Shown: piece by piece, positions 34,360 through 46,319 of the stretch | How the letters are laid out: every line of letters begins with the position of its first letter | How positions within the stretch are numbered: position 1 is the stretch's first letter | Origin: Hippophae tibetana | Lineage: Eukaryota; Streptophyta; Magnoliopsida; Rosales; Elaeagnaceae | Length of the DNA stretch: 64,000 nt | Assembly: GCA_037013495.1 (NCBI GenBank) | Contig: CM072806.1 | Span: 26,786,001 to 26,850,000, forward strand | Direction of reading: 5' to 3' | Made by a program: the position numbers and the translations under genes | Notes under the pieces: model-generated | What the model was told of the DNA's origin: nothing | The model's database searches: none | The model's input: only the letters and a program-made list of their open reading frames with translations

Positions 34360-35594
34360 TGTAAGGTCTTTGTGAGTGTTGGTGATATTTGTAAACAAAA
34401 CATACAAATGTAATTTTAGTTTCTAGGTGTGTTCTTCAAGAATATTTTCAAGTCGAAGAAACAATTGAGCTTTAATGATCATAATTTATGTATATCTCTA
34501 TTCTTATGCAATGTTATATTTCATATGAAACACGTAGGAATATTTTGAGATTAGGCTACTCGATTCATTAAGACATGTCTAGGTCAATCAAGTTATACAA
34601 ATTTATTGAGAATAGATCTACTGAGTTTAAAAAGTCATGAATTAATTATTTAATTGACTCGATTAATCGATTTATTAGTTAGAACGATCGACTTTGGCTC
34701 AAAATTTATAATTTATTACACTGGATCGATCAAGAATTGACTATATTGGTCAAACATGTTTCGCTCGTTGTATTAGATTGATCGATATTGGCATATGATT
34801 GATTGAACTATGTACTCGATCAATCAAGAATAAATTAGATCAATCAAGCAGCCAAGGCTTTGGTTTTAAAACCTATTTCCAATTCAAATTGAATTGGCTT
34901 TTTACTATATTATCATTTTTCTTTAAAACTCTTGACTATTAATTATAGGGACAACATAGTTATTTTACTTTGACCTAGCACTTCAAAATATTCTATATAT
35001 ACAAACCTCACACAACTTTAATCAACTACACAAGAGAATTCTTCTCTTCATCTTAATCTCTCTCTATTATTTTGCAAAACTTATTCAAGTAGGCTTCTTC
35101 ATTGAGAAAATTTATCAAACATTTATGGTTATGTTTGATGGATTAACAAGCATACAATATTTTTTATATGGTGCTTTAAATTGATTTCTCTAGTTAGGTT
35201 TAGTCATTACGAAATCTTCTCTAGGACATACATTTACACTTATGTTATTATGCTAATATTTTAGGTATTGGTAGTTCAATTGCCTATGTGACTCAAGTTT
35301 TCAAAATATTAGACTAAATCTAAACACCTTTCATGAAGAGGTGATAATGAAAGAAGTGACGTATAAGTAGATTACTTGGGTAATTTATCTTGGTGGGGTA
35401 GTATAAGACATTTCCTTGTAATTAGGCCTTAATTTTCATAATGAATATTTATGCGTTCCAAAGGACTAGTGGTTTTTCTTCTTAAGTCATTAGTGTGACC
35501 TAGGTTGTATCCACCTTAAAATCTTGTGCCTCAATATTTATATTTTTGTATATTTTTTTATTTATATGTAATTGCATGCTTGGCCATCTATAGA
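34360..35594 (+). repeat. Copia-E 3' LTR, truncated at its end
   Basis: It starts TGTAAGGTC and aligns with the 5' LTR up to the CTTGGCCATCTATAG block. The last about 110 bp present in the 5' LTR are missing at the join with Copia-D. TATA box candidate TCTATATATACAAAC at about 34,991-35,005. The GATC-rich cluster (34,560-34,850) is more decayed than in the 5' LTR. Confidence 0.85.
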
Positions 35595-35675
35595 ATTCCC
35601 AGAATTCTCAATCGAAATTGTATATACCATTGAAAGATGTCATACATTGGTATTTGAGAAAAACATTTGATACCA

Positions 35676-35880
35676 TACACTAAAATATAAATGGAAATAA
35701 AGAATGCTTGGAGGATCAAGTGTGTGAAATGGAAAATATTAATCCATTTTGTTATTACATTAAAATATATATACAGTCTATACAACCAATAGAAAGGGTA
35801 CAAGTGTAAGCAATAACCATGCCTCATAACTACCTCTTGTATATGAATATATGGAAAAAAATAGATTAGAATACATAATT
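35676..35880 (-). repeat. Copia-D 5' LTR
   Basis: It matches 20,323-20,513, with an extra about 14 bp near the TATATATACAGTC segment. Directly left of it, TTTGATACCA is the complement of a Met-tRNA type primer site (TGGTATCAAA), which fixes the inner end and the minus orientation. Outer end uncertain. Confidence 0.7.
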
Positions 35881-36495
35881 TACTTTAAAACCTTCCTCAT
35901 CCAAGCCACACAGGGCAAATGAAGAAGGGAAGAAATGTCCCCTCTTTTTTACCTAACAATCAGTGGGAAGTTTATTCTATATAGCATACCAAAGTAAGAT
36001 GAATAGTGAAGGTAATATAAAAATGAAGATGAACAATGAAGCTAGTATAAAAATGACCCAAATATCTCTATCCCATAACTAACGTTTCTTAACCACACAT
36101 AGTAAAGCATAGGTTCACTATATGTGACTTCTCTTTTAATTGTGTGTGTCCAAATTCTAGTATCCATACCTATCTCTATAACTATCAAACAAATCTTTAA
36201 GGAAATATAAGAATAAAGGTCTATAAAACCCTAATGTAGATGCCATCCATCTGCTTGTAAATAGTCCCACACTAACAAATGTATTGGTGGATCCATTATA
36301 GGCTTGTTGATTTTTTAATTAGAAGAGTGTCCAACCAATTTTCTATTCAAAATCATACTAAAGAGTCTTTCTCAACTAACTATCTATATTCCTTCAATAT
36401 GTTCAAATAATGTAAACATAAACTGAGCTAGATTAAAGAGGGAATATAATAACTCTTTAGAGCTTCCTTCCTATCCAAATACCATCTACGTAAGT
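35881..36495. other. Spacer without recognised features
   Basis: AT-rich sequence. Two short near-repeats of GATGAATAGTGAAG / GATGAACAATGAAG type lie at about 35,998-36,040. I recognise no gene or element end here. Confidence 0.4.
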
Positions 36496-36856
36496 AAAGT
36501 AGTCTGCTCAAGTATTAGTGTAGGTGGTTCAGATGATCTTCCTAGTGGATTTCTATGTATTAGACATGAGTGATGATTTTTACACCCTATCTAAACCATT
36601 ATTATTGGGGAGACCATTTATGAAAATAGCTTGCACCAAGATAGATGTTCATAGTAAGGACCTAAATCGAGTTTGATGTTGAGATAATTTGCTTCAACAT
36701 CTTTGAAGGAATGAAGTACCTAGATGATATTGGTTATGACTTTGGATTCAGGCAAATGAAGTTAAACTAAGTGTTTTGTTTGAAGCAACCCACCTAATTT
36801 GTTTTGTACACACTTTTACGTATTTTTACATTACATACATGTTCTTACATTGGGGA
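36496..36856 (+). pseudogene. Athila protease end joined to post-pol box
   Basis: Plus-strand pieces read PLLLGRPFMKIACTKIDVHS, matching the end of the Athila protease domain. About 100 bp further, with RT, RNase H and integrase missing, GTTAAACTAAGTGTTTTG and GAAGCAACCCACC (36,762-36,802) match the box that follows pol in the other Athila copies. A degraded ACATTGGGG box lies at about 36,848-36,856, immediately before an LTR. This is the 3' end of an element with almost the whole of pol deleted. Confidence 0.65.
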
Positions 36857-38512
36857 TTTTTAAGTGCTTGAAAAGTGATAATTAAAATGCATAGGTTTTT
36901 TTATAGAATTTTATTTTATTATTTAGCCAAATTTATCTAGTCGGAATCATCAGTATATATTTTTGTATTTCATGTGTTTTAGCTTTAAAATGGATAAATT
37001 TGTCAACACATGAAGGCACAATATTTAGAGCACTCAAATAGTACCCTGAGAGCAAAAATTATAGGCATGTAATCCTTACATCAAGAACCAACCAATGTGT
37101 AAGTGGCACAAAATAAAATAACATAAACAAATCATGCCACAGTGAATAAATAGGTGTGCCACGGTTCACACCTCTCCGAAATTCTACTAGGAAATTTGAA
37201 CTTTTCATGCCACGGTGTTAAACAAATTGTGCCATAGTGAGTCCTTCTCGAGTTGGAGTGTGCTAGTGTGATCAACCCTTGTTCCATGGTGGGGAAAAAT
37301 GTGTTTTGCGGCACCCAATGTTAATTTTTGATCCCAAATCCCTCTATATAGTACTTTTCTTATAAATATAACATTAGCTTATTAGGTTTAGCAACTTTTA
37401 TATTATATTTATTCAGCAGTATAATTTTAGTTTTCTTCAATTTTCTTCGGTATTTTTTATTTCTTAAACATAATATAGATTAGACTAGAACAAATTAAAG
37501 GCAATATTTTGGAATTTTCCATATATATAAATACATGAAAAAAAATATTTCTAAAGATTCAGTAACTCTTTCAAGATCAAGATCACAATTTGGGAAGAGG
37601 ACATATCATCCATCCATTGCTAGTATTTAGATCTCATTTGTAGTATTTTATTTCTAGATTAATCTTTTTATATTTTCTTGAACGAATGCCAATTTTAAAC
37701 CATTTATCATAGATTTTAATATGAGTATATCTAGCTTATTTTTAAATGTTGCCATATTTGTATAGATTATTTAGGTGAATGTTTTATAATAAATTAAATA
37801 AAGATGATTTATTTATTCACGATTTGTTACAAGATTTATTTATGAATAATTAATTAGTAATTTATTTATCATAATATATTTAAAATATGATAATTAGGTT
37901 TCAGAGACAAAAATGGAATCCTATGATGAACCACCGATTGCCTCTAGATCTAATTTGGACACCTTGAACAAGAGTTTAAATTGTTGACTTGGCCATAAGT
38001 ATTGAGTTAAATGGTTTGCTTTCTCCTTAGGCATAAGATATAATTTAATAAATCAATTAAACATCCTCATAATAGGTCATTAATTGATTTTATTAACAAA
38101 GAAAAGTATTCCCGACTGAAGGCACTTTTTTATAGTTGAAAGAAAAAAATCAATAATCTGAGTTTATACTTTAGTTAACCTAACTATTTTTAAATAACCA
38201 CGGTTAATAAATTATCCATTAATTTAAATTTATATATCTTCCTTGATTTTGTTTAAGTTGAATATGTATTTAGTTATTTTAATTATTTGTATTAATTTAA
38301 GATTTTAAAAACCAAATCATTGTGATAGAATGTTTTGATTTAATTTCCATTTGTAATTCATTTAACTTTTTAAGAAAAGTGAAAAATTATCTAAAATCAT
38401 TAGAATTCTTTGAGAGATAGACCTTGGTAGTATACTTGTCTCTTATTATTAGTGATTCATGCACTTGTGACATTTTTATATGAAATTATGAATTTTAAAT
38501 TTTATTAAACAA
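36857..38512 (+). repeat. Ath-K 5' LTR
   Basis: It shares the blocks GAGCACTCAAAT, ACCAACCAATGTGTAAG and TGCCACGGTG with 39,878-40,340, and the terminal region GTATACTTGTCTC... with the other Athila LTRs. The start is inferred by alignment (TTTAAGTGCTTG against TGATAAGTGCTC), plus or minus about 10 bp. Confidence 0.7.
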
Positions 38513-38532
38513 CTGTTTGCTATTGTTTAGGT

Positions 38533-39877
38533 TATTTGGGACATTTACGCCCAATATGTTAAAAACATTGTTTTTACAAAACAATCATGCTTTTAGTTAA
38601 TTTAAAGTCAATAATTGAGTTTTTTTTATTTTTTATTTGGTATCTTATACATATCCATGGATATTGTAATTCATAGTTTATGTTTCATACTTGGATGTTT
38701 AAATTGATATAAACCCAATATTGGTGTATAGAAATAAAAAAAAATAGAGTGATAATATTTATTGTACTCTTTTAAATACTTTTCCTATTATTTCAAATTG
38801 TTAGATGATATCTATAGGTTTTTCATTTAATGTTAGGATTTTAAACATTTTATGAAGTATTATGTACTAATTTTCATTGCTTAGATTAAAATATTTGAGT
38901 AGAAATTGAAAGTGTATGCCTATCTTTACCCATGTTTGACTTTTTGTAAAACTATATATATATGAGGTTCCATTAAAATAGAAACAAAGTCTAAGTAGCT
39001 ACTCACCAAAATATATATATACATAGATTCCTTTTTTAATAAAAAAGGGAAAAAATGTGAAATAAAAAATAGTATAACTAAATATTAGTACCCCTAAACT
39101 TTTCAAAGTGATGATATGGTTATTACAAAAAAACACATGGGAATAAACTCTTGAAGTCAAGGCATTTTCATTAATCATGAGCACATCCTTGATATTTTTT
39201 CTTAATAATTTTGATTGAAATATGATATTAGTAATATGATATATTTGTAGCCCTAATATTTGATTCTTTTCATGAGATTAATGTTATGTACATTTTAGTC
39301 TTTGTTGTTATAAACATACGCAAACCTTTTTGCATTAGTCTTTACATAACTTCTAGTCACACTAACCTTGTTGAGTGCTTAAACCCATAGGAATAGTATG
39401 ATATTGAGAGTATATCATGTGAGGATAAAAGTTGAAGCGAATATGGATTCCTAACAATAGGATTGGGTGAGTTAATGTTGAAATGTTCTAGTACTAACCA
39501 AGTTGCATGATGAATCTTGATATTTTAAGATGTTGGATGAACTTGTGCTTAAGATTTTAATTATGAACTAAAATTATATTAATGCATAAGAATTTTTGTT
39601 GATTTTTGTTTTTGTAGTTTGTTATTATTTTTGTTATTCATCTTTTTGTTTTTAGTTTTTGCTTATTAGGATTTTTTGAGTACCATCACTGAAAGCTCTC
39701 ACCAGACTTTATCTCATCCACTAGGGCCACCTTGGGGTTTAAATACTTGTTACATATGTTAAATGCAACCATGTCAATGTATATAATGATTAGTATAGAT
39801 CCTTTTATTTATATTTTCTTTTTAGCTTTTTGGATCGCTTAACTTGCTAGAGACTAACAAGAAGTTAGTTGGGGTTA
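38533..39877 (+). other. Ath-K internal region: Athila 3' untranslated sequence only
   Basis: It matches, in the same sense, the Ath-C 3' region (54,795-56,300, minus) and, inverted, 48,590-49,640. Near its end CTTGCTA and TAACAAG (about 39,843-39,861) are the remains of the hairpin that precedes the polypurine tract in Ath-C. No reading frame is preserved. Confidence 0.7.
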
Positions 39878-40340
39878 TGATATGTGGTTGAAAATCACTT
39901 ATATTCTGTTATTTTATTATGCTTAATTGAAATGAAAATATTTTATTATAGTATTTATTTGATTATTTATGCAAATCTATATATCCAGAGTCTCTGGTAT
40001 GTTTTGTTGTATTTTAGGTGTTTATAGATTCAAAAAAAGATAATCTTGTCAACCCACAAAGACACAACATTTAGAGCACTCAAATTTCAACCTAAGAGCT
40101 AAAAAGACTAAGGAATGTAAGCCTTGCATCAAGAGCCAACCAATGTGTAAGGGGCACAAAAGAAAACGACACAAATAAAAAATATGCCATGATGAAGAAG
40201 TGTGTTGCAACAGACACTTCTCAAGAATTCTACCATGCAAGTTGAACTATTTGTGCCATAATGTAAATCATTGTGCTACCATCAGGCCTTCACGGGTTGG
40301 ATTGTGTGTGTGTGATCGAGCTTTGTGCCGCAGTGGAAAA
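39878..40340 (+). repeat. Ath-K 3' LTR, first part only
   Basis: It begins TGATATGTGGTTG after the polypurine tract and matches the first half of the 5' LTR. It stops near 40,340, where an LTR in the opposite orientation begins. Confidence 0.75.
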
Positions 40341-40352
40341 AAATCAAAAACT

Positions 40353-40860
40353 TGATGCACAAATTTTGTATATATAAAAAGCTTGCAAATGTATGAATCA
40401 CATATAGTAAGTGACAAGTATACTTTCAAGGTTGATCTCTCAAGGAATCGTAGTGGTTGTAGATAATGCTTAACTTTTCCTAAAAACTTAAAGGAACTAC
40501 GAAAGGAAATTAAACCTAAATATTCTATCATCATGATTTGGTTTTTAAAATCCTAAACTAATAATAAATAATTTAAAATAACTAAATATAGGTTCGATTT
40601 AAATATAATCAAGGAAGATATATAATTATAAAACAATGGAGAATTTATGAAATTTTTTGCTAGTTAACCATGTTTGTTTAGAAATATTTAGGTTAATTAT
40701 AGGATAAACTCAAATTATTGACTTTCCTTTTAAATATAACCCAAAATATTCAATACCTCCACTCTTTAATTGTTTCTCAATGAGAAAAATTGTAGCAAAG
40801 CACTTTCAAATTGACAACTCATTTTACTGATTTTGGGTAACTATTACCTTAGGTGTTTGT
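40353..40860 (-). repeat. Inverted Athila LTR fragment
   Basis: From TTGATGCACAAATTTTG onward the sequence is the reverse complement of the 3' half of Ath-K/Ath-B type LTRs (GAATCACATATAG, GACAAGTATACTTTC, GATTTGGTTTTTAAAATCC). The few bases before it (CAAAAACT, 40,345-40,352) match the complement of the base run between LTR and primer site, so it was the 5' LTR of a minus-strand element. The right end is unclear. Confidence 0.65.
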
Positions 40861-41327
40861 TTGGTAATAATTATTTGTGGTTGATCAAGAAAAACTGCAT
40901 TTTTAAGTAGTGAGTACTCAAGGAATTGTTTGCTTTTGAGATTAAAATGTCATTTTAAAGTTGTAAGTACTTAGACTATTTTACTAGTTGGTTATAAACA
41001 ATACTATGTTCTTGGATTATGATAAGTTATATCTATGGGCACCCAAGATAGTGATTTCTAGTGGTCGTGGTTGAGGTGTTTCCCAAATTTTTGTACACCT
41101 TGTTACTCCTTTGTTTCTAATCACTTTGCAATGTGAAGTGTTGTCTCTAAAGGAGGGTCAAATTTGTGTGTCAAATCAACAGTTGCAAAGGTAGTGAACG
41201 AGAATAGTAATAGGTAGTTAGGGTAGTATGGCCCTGACAGATAGAGGTATTTACATATATACTTTTATCTAGCAATATATGGTTGTTGTTATTAGTGAAT
41301 TGTTTGTTGCCAACTAGTTGCCATAAG
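40861..41327. other. Spacer without recognised features
   Basis: This is sequence between the inverted LTR fragment and Ath-B. It may be further decayed LTR or flank. No gene recognised. Confidence 0.35.
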
Positions 41328-42831
41328 TGATAAGTGCTCAAAAGCATAAAATATATCATGATTTTATGCATGATTTATGATTGAAAAGATTTGTCTTTAC
41401 TTAATTTTATTATTATTCTATGAAAATCTCTCTTTTCAAAATTATGGATATATTTTGTTATTTTCAAAATTTTAGCTTAAAAATATGAAATTGATCGATA
41501 CTTGAAGAAATACATTTGAGGCACTCCATTTCAATGCTCCAAACCAATAAAAATTTATACCAAAAAATAAGTAAACAAAGTTATGTAAAATAATGTGTGT
41601 TACGGCATGGAATTATTGTGTACCGCAACGTACTGCTTTTAAATTCAATACAACTGTCCCTAAACCTTCACAGGCTGCGGCATGAAAAATATGGATTCCA
41701 TGGCATGAGATATTCAGATCGTGTATAAAGCATGTAAACAATATGTGCATTCTATAGCGTGGATTATTATGTGTCGTAGTGCCAACCAATCTCATCACAT
41801 TTTTGAACCTCTAAATAGGACCTCTATTCCATTATATCAATCATTCCTTATCTCTTATCATTATCACTCCTTTCATTTCTATAATCTTTTTAAGCTTTTT
41901 TTCTTATTTTAAATTTCTTCTCATGATCGAGAGTTGAACAAATTTTAGTTTATGTAATAGTTATACATCCAATTCAATAAAACTTCGGCATTTCTTTTGG
42001 AGATTTTCCAAAAATAATTCAAAAACTTCTTTCTATATATATTTATATATTCTTTTCAGTTATTCTTAATGTGCTATATTTAACTTTTTGATCAATTATT
42101 AAATTGAGTATGTCTCGCTAAAATTATAATAGGATATTAGTAATGTTGTTACGCTTATGAAATATTAATTAGGTAAAATATTTTTACAAAATTAAGTATT
42201 ATTTTCTATTCAAGATTTCTATAAAGTTCATTTTAAAAAATATAGTAATATAAGAATTTTCGTTATAAACTGAAAATATGAAAGTTAGATTATTAGTGAA
42301 TTGGTTCACATGTATAGTTAGAATATATAAGAATTTCGTTATAAAATCTGAGAGTCATTTATTAGGTAGTTAAATTCTTCAACCTAATTTTGACACCTTA
42401 AATGAAGTTTAAATTGTTAGTCCCCACCTAAGAAAAATAACTAAATGGTTTATTAATATCTTAGAAATATTTTCATACATAAAGGATAGAATTAATAATC
42501 TTAACTCAAATATTTAATATTAATATTGAGCAAACATAACTAACAAGCTAATACATCTCATAAATCTTCCACATCATGGTAAAGGGTTATATGGCTGAAT
42601 AAATCTATCTTTATTTTATTATCATTAGATTAGGATTTCAAAACCAAACTTTATGACATAATGATTAGGTTTTATTTTCATTTTTAAGAATTTTTTAAAT
42701 AATTTAAAAACCATATGATTTCTCTTTAGACCAACATTGAGAGTATACTTATCATTTTCTATAAGTGATTTGTGTATTTGCAAACATTTTATAAATTTTA
42801 CAAAATTAGTACACAATATTTTTATACATCA
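41328..42831 (+). repeat. Ath-B 5' LTR
   Basis: 1,504 bp, starting TGATAAGTGCTCA and ending TACATCA directly before the primer site. The upstream half has several TGTGYCGYGGCA-like blocks (41,590-41,790). AATAAA lies near 41,976 in the same setting (CAATTCAATAAA) as in solo LTR F. The terminal region GAGAGTATACTTATC is shared with all Athila LTRs of this type in the window. Confidence 0.85.
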
Positions 42832-42837
42832 AGTTTT

Positions 42838-42855
42838 TGGTGCTATTGTTAGGGA
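42838..42855 (+). other. Ath-B primer-binding site
   Basis: TGGTGCTATTGTTAGGGA is a mutated form of TGGCGCCGTTGCCGGGGA, the Athila site complementary to a plant Asp tRNA. All changes are C to T or G to A except none visible otherwise. Confidence 0.75.
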
Positions 42856-42999
42856 TGCAATAGTGTTTCTAAATTTTATTATCAAAATCTTAAAAACTTA
42901 TGATGTTGCAAATATTGTGATTTTTATTTAAAATCTTAGAATATCTATGCTATTAACTCATTTTAGATATTTGAAAATTACAAATCTTCTTTTATTTAA

Positions 43000-43033
<34 letters not shown>

Positions 43034-43488
43034 TTTTAAGTTCTTTTTAAAAAAGTTTACTTTCTTTTCTTTATTTGACCAATTGTTTTCTCTTTTAAAT
43101 TTAATTTCTCTTCATTTAGTTAATTTCTTTTAATCGTACTTGCATTCTTATTTATTTTAATTATTTTTGTGTTTAGTATTTTGTATACTATTGTACTTCA
43201 TTTTATTAACTCTCTTTTCCTAACATATTTTTAATAACTTACTTATGTATTAGTTATTTTTTTTCTATTTTTAAACTTCTACTAGTACTTAAATTTGGTA
43301 AAAGAAAGTTCTCTACCTCTTTAATTTATGATTTATTGTAGAAAAAAAAAGATCTTTGAGAAAAGAACTTGCACTTTTTATTGTTAAACATCTATAGGTT
43401 CGAAACATTTTTCAAAGAAAAGATTGGCTTTTATCAAGAGGAAGAAGAATAACCCTAAATACAAATAGACGAGGGAGATAAGTAGAAA
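42856..43488 (+). other. Ath-B leader
   Basis: A very AT-rich leader of about 630 nt with an AAT microsatellite at about 42,998-43,031. The short block TTGCACTTTTTATTG near 43,370 resembles the leader just upstream of the second gag in Ath-C (61,990-62,005). The tandem hairpins of the Ath-C leader are not present. Confidence 0.6.
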
Positions 43489-44460
43489 ATGATGAAGGAA
43501 TATTCATTGTCATTCATATGCAACACAAATTCATTCGTCCAACTGGGAGAAGCTGCAAATAATAATGAATTGAAAAACATTCATAATTTCTTATTTCCTT
43601 TATTTTATAGTATACCCAATGAAGACCCTTTAAATTTCTTTAGATATTTTTATATTGTTGTACAAACATTTCATTACAGAGACTTAATAAAGATTAGCTT
43701 TTGATAAGGTGTTTCCTTTACACACTCAAAGATAAAGCCAAGTCTTGGTTCATGACTCTGCTAATAGGGTCATTAATTACTTAGGGAGTAGTCTACAACA
43801 AATTCATAGGTAGGTACTATTCCCATAAAAAAATGTTGAATGGAGGGCAAAAATAGCAACATTTTTCCAATAGGATAAAGAGATCTTCCATGAAGCTTGG
43901 GACAGATTAAGCTCCTTTTAAACCATTTCCCACACCATAGCTTTTAATTCCAAGCTGAGAACCAATTCTTCTATGATGGACTAACATAATAATGTCAGCA
44001 TATTGTTGATAATGCTACAAGAGAGGCTATGGGAGAAAAGATAGTACAAAAAATGTTGGAACTGTACGAGATGTTGGGTACTAATTCCCAACCAAAGGAT
44101 ATTAGAAAAATAAGAGTAGGAGTCAATGGCACCGAGAATGAAATGGCCTTACAACTTGCAAAATTGACTAAGCCAGTGCACCTTGTAACCCACCAAATGT
44201 CTAATCCATAAATAAATGGAGTTCATGGTTCATTTGACATAACTCTATTAATTACTCAAATAATTACCCAGTATATGCCCAGTTCCAAACATAGAGGCCA
44301 TATGAAAACCAACCTTACTTTCTAGATCAACCTGATAAGCTAACTTTAGAAGTAAATCTAAATAACTTTATTGAAATCAGTAGAGAAAATCAATTGATGA
44401 ATAATCAAAGGTTAAGATCCATTGAATCTTCGATAAAGAAAGTTGAAGTCAATTGACATT
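43489..44460 (+). pseudogene. Ath-B gag
   Basis: It starts with MMKEYSLSF at 43,489, aligned to the start of Ath-C gag2 (MKEYTMPIIG). The core follows (LGEAANNNELKNIH, FYSIPNEDPLNFFRYFY) until two stops at about 43,702. After frame changes come AMGEKIVQKMLELYEMLG and NEMALQLAKLTKPVHLVTHQ (44,029-44,211). The knuckle and coiled coil (about 44,220-44,460) are barely readable. Confidence 0.8.
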
Positions 44461-45290
44461 CCAAAAATCAAAACCCAACAAAACCACACTAGCTTAAAGA
44501 ATCCAAAAAATATAAGCAATTCTATGATCTTTTTAATATGCTTTATAAAGTAAATATAAATTTAACTTTATTAGAAGTGATCAAGAATATGCCCTCCTTT
44601 GCTAAATTTTTCAAAGAATTAAACAATTAGAAAATGAGGTATGGTCTTAGTGAAAGAGTAATGGTATCAAAAATTTCTTGCACTGTGCTTCAACACAAAC
44701 TACCTCCAAAATTGAAAGATCTTGATAGTTTTATCATTATAAGGGATAGAAAAGTGGCTAAAGAAATGATAGATTCAGGTGCTAATATAAATTTGATTAC
44801 ATACCTTACTTGCTTAAGGTTAGATTTGGAGATCTAAAACCTATAACCATATCTCTTCAACATACGGAGAGATCTATTAAATACCCAAAGGGAATGGTTG
44901 AGGATGTTTTGATACAAGTGAAAAAAATAATTAAAATACCTATTGATTTGTGGTTCTTGATATTGAGAAAACCCCATCTTTGGAAAAAGAACATACTATA
45001 CTTCTTGGTAGACCATTCATGGCCACTACGAATATTATTATCAATGTCCAAGATGAAAATTTCACAACAACGGTCTTAGGATAGATTATCCACTTTAAAT
45101 TTTTTAACTATTCACCTTTTTTCTTATTTTTTGCTATTGATGAATGCTTTAATGTTGATTAAAAGGATATACTTATACATAACACTTTTATGTAGGATAG
45201 AATATAAGACAAACTAGAAATTTTTTTAACTACTGAAAACAAAGAATCTAGGAGACTAGGAGATACCATGATCTTTCAGATAGTGCTAAA
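44461..45290 (+). pseudogene. Ath-B protease region
   Basis: Blocks LPPKLKDLDSFIIIRDRKVAK and MIDSGANINLITY (44,634-44,837) carry the catalytic region; the usual D-L-G is D-S-G here, keeping the Asp. The following domain half (KYPKGMVEDVLIQVKKIIKIP) lies in another frame at 44,810-45,079. Several stops occur before RT. Confidence 0.75.
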
Positions 45291-45293
45291 CTA

Positions 45294-46310
45294 ATGGGAG
45301 AATCTAGTAGACCCTTAGAGCTACCTAAAATTCTATCTGGGGTATATGCCACTCCACCTAATTTAGAACTTAAAGATTTACCTGAGCAGCTTAAATATGT
45401 GTTTTTAGGAGAAGGGATAACTTATCCATCTATTATTTTCTCCTCTTTGACCAATACCCAAGAAATTGAACTTGTAAAAGTGCTTAAGAATTTTAAAAAG
45501 GATTTATGTTGGAATATCAGGGAAATTAGAAGCATTAATCTAGCTATATGTATACATAAGAACAATCTTATGGATGATGCTAAACTCATTAGAGAGGTTA
45601 GAGAAGAGTAGACCTAATCATGCAAGAGGTGGTGGAAAGGAAATTCTGAAACTCTTAGAAATTTGAGTCATTTACCCCATTGTTGATAGTAAATAGGTTA
45701 GTCCTGTGCACTTGGTAACAAAGAAGTTGAGTATAACAGTTTGAAAAATGATAAAAAAAATGAACTGATGCATACTTGACCAATCACTGGATAGAGGATA
45801 TATACAGATTTCAAGAAACTAAATTTGTATACTAAAAAGGATCATTTTACTTTTTCATTCACTGATCAAATGTTAGAAAGACTAGCTAGGCATGAATTTT
45901 AATATTTTTTGGATGGTATTTTAGGTTATTATTAGGTACCCATTGCACCATAAGACCAAGAGAACACCACGTTTACATGTCCTTTCTGAACATTTTCTTT
46001 TAGAAAGATGTCATTTGGGTTATGCAATACCCCCACCACATTTCAGAGATGTATGATATCAATCTTCTCAGACATGGTGGAAAACTTCATAGAGGTATTT
46101 ATGAATGATTTTTCTGGATTTGGAATGTCATTTGATGATTTCTTGAATAAATTGACTTTAGTTTTAAAATGTTGCATTGAATGCAACCTGACACTTAGTT
46201 GGGAGGAAAGTCATTTTATGGTTAAAAAAAGAGATTGTTTTAGAACATGGGATTTCTAACAAAAGGAATTGAAGTTGACGAAGCAAAAATAGAATTGATT
46301 GCAAATTAAC
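45294..46310 (+). pseudogene. Ath-B reverse transcriptase
   Basis: An open frame at 45,294-45,611 covers the RT N-terminus (PPNLELKDLPEQLKYVFLGEG; CIHKNNLMDDAKLIREVREE). Broken palm pieces follow, then 46,008-46,259 with MSFGLCNTPTTFQRCMISIF and the active site FMNDF, in which the first Asp of F-M-D-D is Asn. The enzyme would be inactive even without the stops. Confidence 0.82.
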
Positions 46311-46319
46311 TCTATGTAC

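Larger units (their letters stand above)
24664..35594 (+). mobile_element. Copia-E: SIRE-like copia without pol, carrying two solo LTRs
   Basis: 5' LTR 24,664-26,020, Met-tRNA type primer site, gag with two knuckle remnants, then no protease, integrase or RT. In their place is a decayed plant-transposon-protein-type frame (28,840-31,800), then an A/G-rich 3' region with AAAAAGGGGAGA (about 32,134-32,146), the polypurine tract GTGGGAG and the 3' LTR from 34,360. The last about 110 bp of the 3' LTR are missing at the join with Copia-D. Two Athila solo LTRs (29,330-31,185 and 32,214-34,080) lie inside. The gag, A/G-rich 3' end and long LTRs suggest the SIRE/Maximus lineage. Confidence 0.75.
20323..35880 (-). 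mobile_element. Copia-D: Ty1/copia element, interrupted by Copia-E
   Basis: Similar short LTRs lie at 20,323-20,513 and 35,676-35,880, and minus-strand copia domains run gag to RNase H from 24,660 down to 20,530. Bases next to the right LTR (about 35,667-35,675) read as the complement of a Met-tRNA type primer site. Gag N-terminal codons resume exactly left of Copia-E, so Copia-E is inserted in Copia-D. All domains are broken. No target-site duplication was found with these boundaries. Confidence 0.75.
36857..40352 (+). mobile_element. Ath-K: Athila deletion derivative without coding sequence
   Basis: The LTR at 36,857 to about 38,512 is followed by a degraded primer site (about 38,515-38,532), then directly by Athila 3' untranslated sequence (38,540-39,860), a terminal hairpin remnant, the polypurine tract GTTGGGGTTA, and the start of a second LTR (39,878 to about 40,340). 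Gag and pol are wholly absent. The layout is that of a non-autonomous large retrotransposon derivative; it may instead be a one-off deletion. Confidence 0.7.

Noticed and set aside
20318..35885. Target-site duplication for Copia-D
   Set aside because: The outer LTR ends are uncertain by several bases and no matching five bases were found.
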